Shown here: positions 34,584 through 44,447 of the stretch, piece after piece
Layout: each line of letters begins with the position of its first letter
Position numbering within the stretch: the stretch's first letter is position 1
Source of the DNA: Bacteroidota bacterium
Lineage (GTDB): Bacteria > Bacteroidota > Bacteroidia > B-17B0 > Aurantibacillaceae
DNA: 64,000 nucleotides
Direction of reading: 5' to 3'
NCBI GenBank assembly: GCA_021156365.1
Contig: JAJNDK010000001.1
Location: 620,001-684,000 of the forward strand
Position numbers and translations under genes: made by a program
The notes under the pieces: generated by a model
What the model was told of the DNA's origin: nothing
Databases searched by the model: none
What the model saw: only the letters and a program-made list of their open reading frames with translations

Positions 34584-35516
34584 ATGCCTAAAGTTTATTT
34601 CAATCTCAACGACTTTCCTTCTCTTCAAAATACCATTATCACCATTGGTACATTCGATGGTGTACACAAAGGTCACCGGAAGATCCTGCAGCGGGTGAAT
34701 GAGCTGAAATCGAACACGAATTATCAGAGCCTTGTTTTTACCTTTGATCCGCATCCGCGCAAAGTATTGTTTCCGGAGCAGAAAGACCTGAAGCTGATCA
34801 CCACCACCGATGAAAAGATAGAACTGCTGGCCTCCACGGGGATTGATTATGTGCTGGTGTATCCCTTCAGTAAAGAATTTGCAGACCTCAGCTCGGAAGA
34901 ATATATCGGCAGGATACTGAAAGAAAAATTAGGTGTAAAAAAGATCATCATTGGCTATGACCATCGTTTCGGGCGGAACAGGGAAGGCAATATCGATACG
35001 CTCCGTCAATATGCAGCAAAGCTGGATTTTGAAGTGCACGAGATCTCGGCCGAGGACATTAACAGCATTAACATCAGCTCCAGTCATATCCGTAAGGCAA
35101 TAGACAAGGGAGATGTGGAGATCGCCGCAGATTTCCTGGGTTATCCTTTCTTTATTTCAGGTATCGTAACCGAAGGAAAAAAACTGGGACGTACGATCGG
35201 GTATCCTACTGCAAATATAAAGATCATGGATCCGGACAAGATACTGCCTGCCATCGGCGTATATGCCGTTACAGTGAAAGTGGGGGGATCAGACTACCAG
35301 GGCATGCTGAACATTGGCACCAACCCGACTACAGACACGGATAATAAAATAAAGATCGAAGTGAATATTTTTGATTTTGACAAGACAATATATGGAGAAA
35401 ACATCCGTATAAACTTTGTTAAACGTTTGAGGGATGAAGTAAAATTTGCTAACTTAGAGGAACTAAAAAATCAATTGTACCTGGATAAGGTCAATACCCT
35501 GAAAGCCCTGAATTGA
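34584..35516 (+). CDS. ribF: Bifunctional riboflavin kinase / FAD synthetase
   Basis: A 310-residue enzyme making FMN from riboflavin and FAD from FMN. The N-terminal nucleotidylyl-transferase domain shows ITIGTFDGVHKGHRKIL, FDPHPRKVL and the ISSSHIRKAI motif. The C-terminal flavokinase domain shows GKKLGRTIGYPTANI, GVYAVTV and NIGTNPTTD. The length is typical. It has its own strong promoter, and its TGA stop overlaps the TTG start of the LRR gene by four bases. Confidence 0.96.
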   Translation: MPKVYFNLNDFPSLQNTIITIGTFDGVHKGHRKILQRVNELKSNTNYQSLVFTFDPHPRKVLFPEQKDLKLITTTDEKIELLASTGIDYVLVYPFSKEFADLSSEEYIGRILKEKLGVKKIIIGYDHRFGRNREGNIDTLRQYAAKLDFEVHEISAEDINSINISSSHIRKAIDKGDVEIAADFLGYPFFISGIVTEGKKLGRTIGYPTANIKIMDPDKILPAIGVYAVTVKVGGSDYQGMLNIGTNPTTDTDNKIKIEVNIFDFDKTIYGENIRINFVKRLRDEVKFANLEELKNQLYLDKVNTLKALN

Positions 35517-36106
35517 AAAAACTGATCTGCATATTCCTGTTTTTTTCCTTTGCTTCTGCTAAAGCACAGTTGCTTGATTCGCTTTCACTTGATACACTCA
35601 CCGCATACACATCTATTGCCGAAGGGATGAAAGATCCCGATAAGGTAGTGAAGCTGGTGCTACGCAAACAAAAGCTCAAAACCATCCCGAAAGAAGTTTT
35701 CCTGTTCAAAAATCTGCAATACCTCGATCTGGCGAAGAACAGTATTAAGATCATGCCCGATAGTATCGGAGTGCTCAGGAACCTGCAATACCTGGACATG
35801 AGTAAAAATGAGATCGAACAATTGAGCGGATCGCTTGGAAAACTAACAGAGCTTTTTTACCTCAACTTAAATAACAACGAATTTTCTACACTGCCTGCAC
35901 AGATGGGCAATCTTACCAAACTGCGCACGCTGGATATGTGGAGCAATAACCTGGACAGCTTCCCGGAGAACCTGAAAAATATGAAGAGCCTGCAGGTATT
36001 GGATCTGAGAGCTATCCTGATCCCTGATGATCAGCAAAAATATATTTCCTCGCTTTTTCCGTATACCCGGATCCATTTCTCCCCGAGCTGTAGCTGTAAG
36101 TGGTAA
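35513..36106 (+). CDS. Secreted leucine-rich repeat protein
   Basis: A 197-residue exported protein: signal peptide MKKLICIFLFFSFASAKAQ, then five or so LRRs (LQYLDLAKNSIKIMPDSIG, LFYLNLNNNEFSTLPAQMG and LRTLDMWSNNLDSFPENL types) between residues ~45 and 165, and a Cys-rich end (CSCKW). It probably binds protein or glycan in the periplasm or at the surface. The start must be the TTG at 35513, since the next Met is after the signal peptide. That TTG overlaps the ribF stop (TTGA), so translation is likely coupled. Confidence 0.85.
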   Translation: MKKLICIFLFFSFASAKAQLLDSLSLDTLTAYTSIAEGMKDPDKVVKLVLRKQKLKTIPKEVFLFKNLQYLDLAKNSIKIMPDSIGVLRNLQYLDMSKNEIEQLSGSLGKLTELFYLNLNNNEFSTLPAQMGNLTKLRTLDMWSNNLDSFPENLKNMKSLQVLDLRAILIPDDQQKYISSLFPYTRIHFSPSCSCKW

Positions 36107-36176
36107 ATCAAAAGGATGTTTAAGAAAATCCGGATACTCTTACCTGGTATTCAAACAGGCAAATGATCAATCCCTT

Positions 36177-39100
36177 CTAACGAACCACTGTCACTGTACC
36201 GTTTTTTTCAATTTCGTTTTCCTGGTAATCGATCGCTCTCAGCTTGTATATATATACATCCTGCTGCACTTTTTTTCCCTGGTAGGTTCCGTCCCAGCCG
36301 CCATCGAGTGTATTCCATTTATAGATCTCTTCGCCCCAGCGATTGAAAATGAGAACTTCAATAGACCTGTAGCCGACAAACTCAGGCCTGAATATGGAAT
36401 TGAGCGTACCCGTTCCTCCGGGAGTAAAGGCATTTGGAATATATAATGTCGGGCTTACATTTACTCTTACCGAGTCGCTGTAGCTGCAGCCAAACTGATC
36501 GTAGGCCGTGGCATAATAGATCATGTCCGTGTCCGGTGTGGCAATGGTATAATTACAAAACGAACAGCTCAGATCCCTCGATGGACTCCAATACACGATA
36601 GTATCGGAACTGGCCACCATGTCGATGGGTTCGCCCGGAAGCACGGTGATCTCATTCGGAGAAGCCTCCACATACATGGAAGGTGCAAGCGTAACAAGAA
36701 TAGTATCCGTAAGCAGGCAGGGTCCAACTGCAACACTGACCGTATACTGAGTTGTGAGATCCGGTGATGCAAGCGGATTAAATATATGAGCGTCGTTCAA
36801 CGAACTGGCAGGTGACCAATCATACGTATATCCCTCCACGGTTTGCAGCTGAACGGATCGCCCCGGGCATACGAGTGTGTCGGAGCCAATGAGGTCGGCA
36901 AAAGACAAAAAGCTCACTTCAATACTGTCCCTTGCCCGGCAACCATTAAAATCCGTTGTTTCCACATAATACAATCCCGTTTGGGTAACGGTTATTTCAG
37001 GGCTTGTTTGCCCATTATTCCACAGATAACCTGCATAGATCGTATCCGTGTAGATCTCAGCAGAAGTAGCCGTACAAAATTGAAGCATGTCGATCCCTAT
37101 GGTAACTGAATTCTCATTCACCAGCACGGTCACTGATTCGCTCACCTGGCAAACACTATTGCCTGCAGTCAGAATGTAAGTCTGGGATGATAATGCCGTA
37201 CCGGTCGGATTTGAAATAGCAGGATCACTGAGTCCCGCAGCAGGTACCCAATTTAACGTAAGTGCCCCCGAAGTGGCAGCGTTCAGTTGAAAGGTCTCGT
37301 ATTTACACAGCTCTATCTGCGGCATAGGATCGATACTAACAGGAGGTGTAACAGTGATCACTGTATAGGCCGTATCACGGATATTGCAGGTGGAAGAGTC
37401 GATAGCAATGAATACGACATTGTATGTTCCGGCGCTTGTATACAGGTGAGAAGGTTCTTCCTGCGTAGAGCCGGTGCCATCGCCAAAATCCCATTGATAA
37501 TACGCCGCAGTGGATCCCGGATTAGTGAAATTAACAGTGAGCGGGGCACAACCTGCATCAGCCGGTAAGCCCGTGTTGAGTTCCGCTTCCAGAACATCGA
37601 TCACAAATACCTGCACCGAATCGATCGCTTCACACACACCATTGCTTGCTATGACGGTATAGCTTTGCGATGAAGAAGCCACTCCAAGAGGATTGGAAAC
37701 AGATGGATCATTCAGTCCTGTTGCCGGGCTCCAGGAGTATGTAAGCGCACCGGGAACAACAGCACTGAGCTGAAAGGTGTCATGCTCGCAGATCTGAACA
37801 ACAGGTGTAGTAGTAATAGAGAGGGGGGGCGCTACAATAATTTCCATGAAAGCCGTATCGCTGATATTGCAGGCGGAAGAACTGGAAGCTATCAGCATGG
37901 CCTGGTAAGTTCCGGCTGAAGTATAGGTATGTGTTGGCTCCGCAATAACAGCATTACCACCATCGCCAAAAAACCATTGGTAGGAAGTACTGTTCAGGCT
38001 TGTATTGAGAAAATTAACGGTGAGCGGTGCGCAGCCCGAATTGTTTACTACATCCGTATTGGCCTGCGCTATGATCTCCGGGTTTACCTGCACGTGCACA
38101 GAAGTTGTAGCTTCACAGAATCCGTTGCTTACGGTGACCGAATAGGTTTGTGATGCGATCGCCTGACCAAAAGGATTGAAGACCGCAGTATCATTGAGGC
38201 CCGTTGCCGGTGACCAGGAATAGCTGGTAGCGCCGGGTGCAGAGGCGCTCAGATAAAAGGTGTCCAGTTCACAAAGTGTGATATCCGGCATCGGAGCGAT
38301 CGTAATGCCCGGATGCACAATGATCTCTGCATAAACAGTATCCCGGATATTACAGGTGGAGGAATCGATCGCTATCAGCATTACCTGGTAAGTGCCGGGA
38401 ATTGTATAGGTGTGTGTCGGCTCTTCTAACGTAGAAACAGCACCATCGCCAAATACCCATTCGTATTGAACACTATTGATGCTTGAATTTAAAAAGGCAA
38501 CGGTAAGTGGTGCACATCCGCTCGTACTCAATAGATTGGTAGCGAGGTGTGCTATGGTGATCTCCATATCAAAGCTGAATTTCACCAATGCGTTGTTACA
38601 ATTCGGTCCGTTATTGGTATTGGACCAGACTCCCGGTGTAGTGGGCATTCCGGACTGACCACCACAACCTCCGCAGATCGCCTGGTAAATAACACCTGAT
38701 TTATCAAATCTGCTTGTACCACCATCTACATGCTCGGCGATCGTGGAACCACCGAAAAAAGTAGCATACTTCAATGCGATCGCATTTTTGTCCAGTACAA
38801 GGAAATAGAAATCGTTGTCGTCAGTAGCAGGTTGAAAAGCATCTGCGGTAACCGGCATTCCTGCCATAGAGCTCACTGCAGGATTGTACCCTCCTAATGT
38901 ACCGCCCCAGCCGGAAACATAGATGTTCCCGCAATGATCAACAAGGAATGCAGAAGGAACAATGCTGGGTGTCAAGGATCCTGTACCAAATACAGTAGAA
39001 AATAAAGTCACCGATAAATTGGAATCCAGCTTGTGAATGAACTGCCCGCTGTTCGGATTGGAATATACACCCGGAGTAACCGGGTACACACCATTGGTTT

Positions 39101-40805
39101 GCCCGTAGAGATACACGCCATCGAATTTATCTGTTTGCACAAAATAAGACTGATCGTATTCAGTAGTCCCGACATACGTGGAATGCAGTATAGCAGTTCC
39201 TGCTAAATTCAGATGGCTCACAAAACCATCGATCTGCCCGGCATAAGTAGTATGAAGCGCAGTGGCTGTTACAGGGAAATCGGAGCTTTCGGTTCCACCT
39301 GTCACATACAGGCGGTCCTTGCTATCGAGCGCAATGTTGTATGCAGCGTCGTTCTGCGCTCCACCGAGATAGGTGCTGAAGCTCATCGATCCGAGATCGG
39401 GCGGCATTTTGAAAATACAGGCATCCTGCATACCTGCATTGGAAGGCTGTATACAACCCGCTGTCACCGGAAAATCGGTCGACATCGTACAGGTACCTAC
39501 ATACACATTGTTGGCATTATCCAGCAGGATCCCTCCTCGTCCATCGTCCGCATAATTGTATTTGAGCGAGGCAAGTGTGGGCTCGTAGGCATCAATATTC
39601 ACACCGTCGTCCAGCGAGCCGCCAACAAAAGTAGAATTGGGTAATGCACTGCCATCACTGCTCAGCTTGCTTACGACGATATCCACTCCACCGTTGAAAG
39701 TAACATCATAAGCTCCGGCTGTAACAGGGTAATCGGAAGAGTATGTTTTACCCAGCACGTACAAATTGGAAGCATTATCGGCAACAATACTCACCGGTAA
39801 TTCATTATGTGTGCCGCCAAGATAAGTAGCATACAAAAGATTATTGCCCGCTGCATTGAATTTGGATATGGAAATATCAAAACCACCGAAAGGATAAATA
39901 GCATCTGTTACTCCGCCTGCAAAATTTGCCTGGAAAGAACCGGTTGTGGTCGGATATCCCGCATCGAAGGTGATACCTGCCGTGTAAGCATTTCCGTCCC
40001 CGTCATAAGTTGCTGTCATCCCCCAGTTATCAGCGGTGGATCCCGAAAAAGTGGCAAAAACAAGTGTAGGATCAATAATGAGCGGAAGCTTTTTATCGTA
40101 ATACCCGGTGATCTTAAAGCTCAGTTTGTTCTTGTCCAATATATATTCGCAGCCGACTTCTTTTATTTTTCCTCTCACCACCTGGTAGGCAACAGGAGCT
40201 TTCTGCAGGATCCCGCCCACCGAAGTCCCTATGATCAGTTGGCCGTCACGGATACTCAAACTGTTCTGCCCTTCGAACTTTAATTGTACCTGACTGATAT
40301 CTGCTCCGGGCGCTACGATAAGGTCATAGCGCATATCATTGCCATCACCAAAGGCTTTGACTGAAATTCCTTCATACTTGTTCTTATACTGAACAGCATT
40401 GTATACCGGTACTTTCTTTGCCCATTTGGCCGGGTCCTTTCCTTTGAAATAATTCAGATAATGTGCCTGTTTACCGGAAGCCAGCATCTCCGTTTCCGGA
40501 GCGGCATTTTCGAAGCTCATCCGGACAGTATGGAAGATGGGCGTAGCAGCGGCAGGGGCATGGTGATGAAAAGTGTCTACACCACCTGCAGGATAGAACA
40601 CCCAGGTAAATGCATTTTTTTCGAGGTACACAGTCCCTCCGCGAAAGCCAGCCTGGAAAAGTACATTTTCATGAAACTGGCCTTTGTTCTGAATATAATT
40701 GAGATACGAAACCGTATTGGTATCTATTCCCATGGAGAAAACCTCCGCACTTAGTAAAAAGCAGGACAGGAAAAAAAAACATATGTTCCTGTAAGTACGG
40801 TACAT
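36177..40805 (-). CDS. Giant T9SS type B cargo with SBBP and PKD repeats
   Basis: A 1542-residue surface protein. After a signal peptide (residues 1 to ~25) comes a DUF7948-type N-terminal domain (LNYIQNKGQFHENVLFQA) and a beta-propeller of SBBP repeats (residues ~240-720, recurring YLGG.., DFPVTA words). Three tandem modules of ~160 residues follow; each joins a PKD domain (GCAPLTV..., FGDG, PTHTYT.PGTY) to an Ig-like segment (SYSWSPATGLND). The C-terminus is a CHU_C/type B sorting domain (IPNAFTPGGTGTLNSIF, IFNRWGEEIY, DGGWDGTYQGKKV), which directs secretion by T9SS without cleavable type A KxxK ending. It is likely an adhesin or gliding-associated filament. It is divergent from another type B protein. 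Confidence 0.93.
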   Translation of the reverse strand: MYRTYRNICFFFLSCFLLSAEVFSMGIDTNTVSYLNYIQNKGQFHENVLFQAGFRGGTVYLEKNAFTWVFYPAGGVDTFHHHAPAAATPIFHTVRMSFENAAPETEMLASGKQAHYLNYFKGKDPAKWAKKVPVYNAVQYKNKYEGISVKAFGDGNDMRYDLIVAPGADISQVQLKFEGQNSLSIRDGQLIIGTSVGGILQKAPVAYQVVRGKIKEVGCEYILDKNKLSFKITGYYDKKLPLIIDPTLVFATFSGSTADNWGMTATYDGDGNAYTAGITFDAGYPTTTGSFQANFAGGVTDAIYPFGGFDISISKFNAAGNNLLYATYLGGTHNELPVSIVADNASNLYVLGKTYSSDYPVTAGAYDVTFNGGVDIVVSKLSSDGSALPNSTFVGGSLDDGVNIDAYEPTLASLKYNYADDGRGGILLDNANNVYVGTCTMSTDFPVTAGCIQPSNAGMQDACIFKMPPDLGSMSFSTYLGGAQNDAAYNIALDSKDRLYVTGGTESSDFPVTATALHTTYAGQIDGFVSHLNLAGTAILHSTYVGTTEYDQSYFVQTDKFDGVYLYGQTNGVYPVTPGVYSNPNSGQFIHKLDSNLSVTLFSTVFGTGSLTPSIVPSAFLVDHCGNIYVSGWGGTLGGYNPAVSSMAGMPVTADAFQPATDDNDFYFLVLDKNAIALKYATFFGGSTIAEHVDGGTSRFDKSGVIYQAICGGCGGQSGMPTTPGVWSNTNNGPNCNNALVKFSFDMEITIAHLATNLLSTSGCAPLTVAFLNSSINSVQYEWVFGDGAVSTLEEPTHTYTIPGTYQVMLIAIDSSTCNIRDTVYAEIIVHPGITIAPMPDITLCELDTFYLSASAPGATSYSWSPATGLNDTAVFNPFGQAIASQTYSVTVSNGFCEATTSVHVQVNPEIIAQANTDVVNNSGCAPLTVNFLNTSLNSTSYQWFFGDGGNAVIAEPTHTYTSAGTYQAMLIASSSSACNISDTAFMEIIVAPPLSITTTPVVQICEHDTFQLSAVVPGALTYSWSPATGLNDPSVSNPLGVASSSQSYTVIASNGVCEAIDSVQVFVIDVLEAELNTGLPADAGCAPLTVNFTNPGSTAAYYQWDFGDGTGSTQEEPSHLYTSAGTYNVVFIAIDSSTCNIRDTAYTVITVTPPVSIDPMPQIELCKYETFQLNAATSGALTLNWVPAAGLSDPAISNPTGTALSSQTYILTAGNSVCQVSESVTVLVNENSVTIGIDMLQFCTATSAEIYTDTIYAGYLWNNGQTSPEITVTQTGLYYVETTDFNGCRARDSIEVSFLSFADLIGSDTLVCPGRSVQLQTVEGYTYDWSPASSLNDAHIFNPLASPDLTTQYTVSVAVGPCLLTDTILVTLAPSMYVEASPNEITVLPGEPIDMVASSDTIVYWSPSRDLSCSFCNYTIATPDTDMIYYATAYDQFGCSYSDSVRVNVSPTLYIPNAFTPGGTGTLNSIFRPEFVGYRSIEVLIFNRWGEEIYKWNTLDGGWDGTYQGKKVQQDVYIYKLRAIDYQENEIEKNGTVTVVR

Positions 40806-41130
40806 GGCAATTTGTGCATAGTAAAAATAAAAAATAAAACAGTAAAACCTTTGAATTTCAAATATTTATTTTTAACTTGGATATTCTATAGTAACTGAAT
40901 ACGACCCGTTAAAAGCGCAAACAAACCTGAAAAGAATACTTGTAATTAGTCAGGAGTAGTAGACCGGGAGACTATCAATAAAGGAATGTATACTGTACTT
41001 ATTGAGAATACCGTAAAAAAATAATTAGCCAAAAAGCTAATAATAGAGTAAATCTTATCAGAAAAATTGCTAAAGCCGGCTTATTTTTGTAATATTGATG
41101 GTCAAAATTTAAAAATCCAACCCTAAATCG
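40806..41130. other. 325-bp divergent region between two T9SS type B genes
   Basis: No gene is visible. It is strongly AT-rich near both starts. ATTAGC-caaaaa-GCTAAT (41024-41041) is a 6-bp hairpin-forming inverted repeat, and the -7 box of the rightward gene is at 41082-41089. No convincing TAnnTTTG was found for the leftward gene. Confidence 0.6.
41082..41089 (+). promoter_or_regulatory. Putative -7 box (TATTTTTG) of the 1057-residue T9SS protein
   Basis: An exact TAnnTTTG match 41 bp before the ATG at 41131; no correctly spaced TTTG -33 element is visible. Confidence 0.5.
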
Positions 41131-44100
41131 ATGAAAAAAGTATACGTTTTATTAGCACTTGGTTGCTTTATGGTAACCAGGTCTTTTGGACAGGAGCTTA
41201 AAGTTGTTACCCCACAGGAGTACGACAATCTGAAAGCCAACAAACAACTGCAAAAGAATACCGTTTATTTCCAAAAACCGGGGCCTGAGTTTATATCGGG
41301 TTCGATGGATGTAGCAAAACAGAATGATGCACCTTTTACACAGCGGACAAATGATGCATGTGCATGTATGATCCCGGTAGATGCTACCTTCAGTCTCGTG
41401 CCTATGTCCGGATATACCTCTCCGTTCAGGAATGATGACGGATCCAGTAATTCCATTCCGCTTCCCTTCGATTTCTGCTTTTACGGAACGCAATACTCCG
41501 ATGTATATATCAATAACAACGGAAACGTTTCTTTCGGTAGCTCTTATAGTACATTCAGCTCCTCTCCATTCCCAAGTAACCAGTATGTAATGGTTGCACC
41601 TTTCTGGGGCGATGTGGATACAAGAGGTGCAGGAAGCGGTCTTGTATATTATAAAATGACCGCTGATTACCTCATCGTAAGATGGCAAACCGTAGGATAT
41701 TATTCCAACTACGACGATAAGCTGAATGATTTCCAGCTGATCATTTCCAATGGTAGCGATACGCTTATCCCGGATAATAAGAACGTGGCTTTTTGCTATG
41801 GCGATATGCAATGGACTACCGGTGATGCTTCTTCAGGAACCAATGGTTTTGGTGGAGTTCCTTCTACTGTAGGTGTGAACAAAGGAGATGGTACCAATTT
41901 TATTCAGCTTGGGCGTTTTGACCAGGCAGGTTCGGCATACGATGGGCCTTATGGGAATAACGACGGTATAAGCTGGCTGGATAACAAATCGTTTTCTTTC
42001 GATGCATGTGGTAATGCAGGTAACTTACCTCCTTTGTGTATGTCAAGCTTCAACAGCCAGTGTGCATTTGACACCCTGAAGACCTGTGCAATGGAAGATA
42101 CGCTGATCATTGAAGCGATATTTACAGCCCCTGAACAAAACCAGAATCTTACCTTCCAGGTAAGTGCTCCTACACTCGGCAGTAATGTAAGTATCTACTC
42201 TAATAGCGGAAGTGCCGGTACGGATACGATACGGGCAATTTTAATTGGTAATGCCGGAGCGGTAGGCACACATACAATAACTATCACTGCCACAGATAAT
42301 GGTGTTCCTGCGTTAAGTACAGCTCTTAGTTATATCATTGTTGTACCTAATGTAACTCTTCCACAGCCGGCCCTGAGCCAGACACCGCCACCTATTTGTG
42401 CGGGAGGCGCCGGTTCTACCGTAACACTGAACAATTGTTCGGCCTATTCGAGTATTGTATGGAGCGATGGATCTACAGGATGTACAGCCAACTTCCAGCA
42501 GTCAGGCGAAGTCTTCGTTACTGTTTCTGCTCCATCAGGATGCCAGCGAACCAGTTTTGCCGACATTGTTATTCTTCCTAATCCGCAGCCAACCGTTACG
42601 GGTACACTCAATTTCTGCGGTGCCGGTGGAACAACCTTAGGATATACCGTAAGCGGTTCTACCTCTCCTATTGTTTCCAATGTTTGGACGGGAGTTACGC
42701 CTGCTACCACTCCAACCGTATTTGTAACTGCTCCGGGTACTGAAACCATTACCTTAACAGATGCAAACGGTTGTACAGGAACTGCAACTGTCAATGTATC
42801 CAATGCCGCTCCGGTGGTAATGATCACACCAAGTGTTACAAGCTTCTGCCCTGGTGTTCCGGTTACACTGACTTCTTCTATTTCGAATGGTACGAGCTTC
42901 ACCTGGACATCTTCTGCAGGTGGTTCTTTCCCGAATAGCAATTCGATCGTTGTTACACCTGTTGCTTCAACTACCTATAGCTTATCTGTTTCTGTGAATG
43001 GCTGTGTAAGCAATACACAGATCACACTGAACCCGATCGTGGGTGGAGCTGTTATCAACGGTTTCAACAATCCTCAGTATTGTATCGGCCAGTCGCCGCT
43101 CATTATTGCTAATATTTCTCCGGCAGGAGCCTCAACAACCTGGACACCTGCTTCCGGCGGACCTGTTCTTTCGGGTACAGCTATTGTGCCTGTTCCCGGT
43201 GAAACCTATACCGTACAGGTAACTGTGAGCGGACAGTGTTCCAGTGCTACACAAACAGTAACCGCACACTTCCCTACTCCACTTCCTCTTGCAGAAATTG
43301 CTACGTATTCGCCGGGTAATTCACTGGCACCGGACAACGTCCTGTGTTTCAAAAAAACAAAAGTGCTTACAGCCGATTATGTGAACACCTTCCCTCCTAC
43401 TGTAGACACTACCGGTTATAATTATGCCTGGTCGCCTGCTTCAGGATCTATGGCAGACAGCTGTGCATTGGTTGTGAATACTGCAGGAACCTATATCTTA
43501 ACGGTAACGGATTCTGTTGGCTGTGTGAACAGAGACACAGTGCAGATCATACTTGATATGCCGCTTGTAACGGTAACAGGTACGCCTAACATTTGCCATG
43601 AAGACACAGCATTGATCGTAGTGCACGGGACCGCAACGACTCCGTTCACGATCGATATTATGCAGAATGGCTCCCTTGTTACGCATAATGATTCTTTGAC
43701 CACGAACCAGGCAGGAACGTATAACATCTTTATTACAGACACATACGGATGTATAGCAACTGTAAACTCCACAATAAATTATTATCCGTCCCCGGTTGCC
43801 AATTTCACTGCAGCGCCGGAACCTTCCGAGATCAACCAGGCTGTTGCATTTACAAGTACCTCTACGGTTTCTTCCGGGGCGATCACGCAATGTTACTGGA
43901 ATTTTGGCGATGCCACTACTGCAAGTCCGCAAAGCACGCAGAACCATACCTACACCGTACCGGGCACTTATCCGGTTCAGCTGATAGTGAAATCGAACCG
44001 CGGTTGTTTTGATACGGTACTGATCGATCATGAGGTATATGTGATCATTCCGATCGTTAACATTATCACACCGGACAACGATAATATCAACAATGCCCTG

Positions 44101-44304
44101 CGTTTCAACGGACTCGAGTTCTTCCCGAATTCCACGATCGGTATTTATAACCGTTGGGGTAATAAGATCTATGAATCCAGCAACTATGACAACAAATGGG
44201 ATGGAAACGGCATTGAAGCAGGAACGTATTATTACATTCTTGAAGTTCCGGGCTTAAAACCGCAGGAAAACAAGATCTCCAGCTTCTTTCAGGTGATACG
44301 ATAA
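41131..44304 (+). CDS. T9SS type B cargo with nidogen-like and PKD domains
   Basis: A 1057-residue secreted protein. The signal peptide ends near TRSFGQ (residue 21). Residues ~85-290 look like a nidogen-type extracellular domain (PFDFCFYGTQYSDVYINNNGNVSFG, APFWGDVDTRG, VRWQTVGYY). A long Thr/Ser-rich Ig-like and PKD region follows, with the last PKD at about 905-975 (YWNFGDATTASPQSTQNHTY). The end is a type B sorting domain (NIITPDNDNINNALRF, IYNRWGNKIYESSNYDNKWDG). The domains suggest surface adhesion. It is followed by a strong terminator and is divergent from the 1542-residue cargo. Confidence 0.92.
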   Translation: MKKVYVLLALGCFMVTRSFGQELKVVTPQEYDNLKANKQLQKNTVYFQKPGPEFISGSMDVAKQNDAPFTQRTNDACACMIPVDATFSLVPMSGYTSPFRNDDGSSNSIPLPFDFCFYGTQYSDVYINNNGNVSFGSSYSTFSSSPFPSNQYVMVAPFWGDVDTRGAGSGLVYYKMTADYLIVRWQTVGYYSNYDDKLNDFQLIISNGSDTLIPDNKNVAFCYGDMQWTTGDASSGTNGFGGVPSTVGVNKGDGTNFIQLGRFDQAGSAYDGPYGNNDGISWLDNKSFSFDACGNAGNLPPLCMSSFNSQCAFDTLKTCAMEDTLIIEAIFTAPEQNQNLTFQVSAPTLGSNVSIYSNSGSAGTDTIRAILIGNAGAVGTHTITITATDNGVPALSTALSYIIVVPNVTLPQPALSQTPPPICAGGAGSTVTLNNCSAYSSIVWSDGSTGCTANFQQSGEVFVTVSAPSGCQRTSFADIVILPNPQPTVTGTLNFCGAGGTTLGYTVSGSTSPIVSNVWTGVTPATTPTVFVTAPGTETITLTDANGCTGTATVNVSNAAPVVMITPSVTSFCPGVPVTLTSSISNGTSFTWTSSAGGSFPNSNSIVVTPVASTTYSLSVSVNGCVSNTQITLNPIVGGAVINGFNNPQYCIGQSPLIIANISPAGASTTWTPASGGPVLSGTAIVPVPGETYTVQVTVSGQCSSATQTVTAHFPTPLPLAEIATYSPGNSLAPDNVLCFKKTKVLTADYVNTFPPTVDTTGYNYAWSPASGSMADSCALVVNTAGTYILTVTDSVGCVNRDTVQIILDMPLVTVTGTPNICHEDTALIVVHGTATTPFTIDIMQNGSLVTHNDSLTTNQAGTYNIFITDTYGCIATVNSTINYYPSPVANFTAAPEPSEINQAVAFTSTSTVSSGAITQCYWNFGDATTASPQSTQNHTYTVPGTYPVQLIVKSNRGCFDTVLIDHEVYVIIPIVNIITPDNDNINNALRFNGLEFFPNSTIGIYNRWGNKIYESSNYDNKWDGNGIEAGTYYYILEVPGLKPQENKISSFFQVIR

Positions 44305-44326
44305 TTTCATAATCTATACTTATATA

Positions 44327-44359
44327 AAAAGAGCCACGCTGTAGTGTGGCTCTTTTTTT
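44327..44359 (+). terminator. Rho-independent terminator after the nidogen-like T9SS gene
   Basis: An 11-bp perfect stem (44327-44337 with 44346-44356), an 8-nt loop and a continuing T run to 44359, 22 bp after the stop codon. Confidence 0.9.
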
Positions 44360-44428
44360 GTTTTAGCGACAGATATTGGAAAAGTTTTGAACTATAGAAA
44401 AGGGGAGCCAAAACGGAACGAAATTGAG

Positions 44429-44436
44429 TATCTTTG
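44429..44436 (+). promoter_or_regulatory. Putative -7 box (TATCTTTG) of the TPR gene
   Basis: An exact TAnnTTTG match 11 bp before the ATG at 44448. A TTG at 44424 that could extend the reading frame lies upstream of this box and is rejected as start. Confidence 0.55.
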
Positions 44437-44447
44437 ACAAAAAAACA

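Noticed and set aside
41152-41811. A 219-codon minus-strand frame.
   Set aside because: It is antisense to the nidogen-like T9SS gene, which has full domain support.
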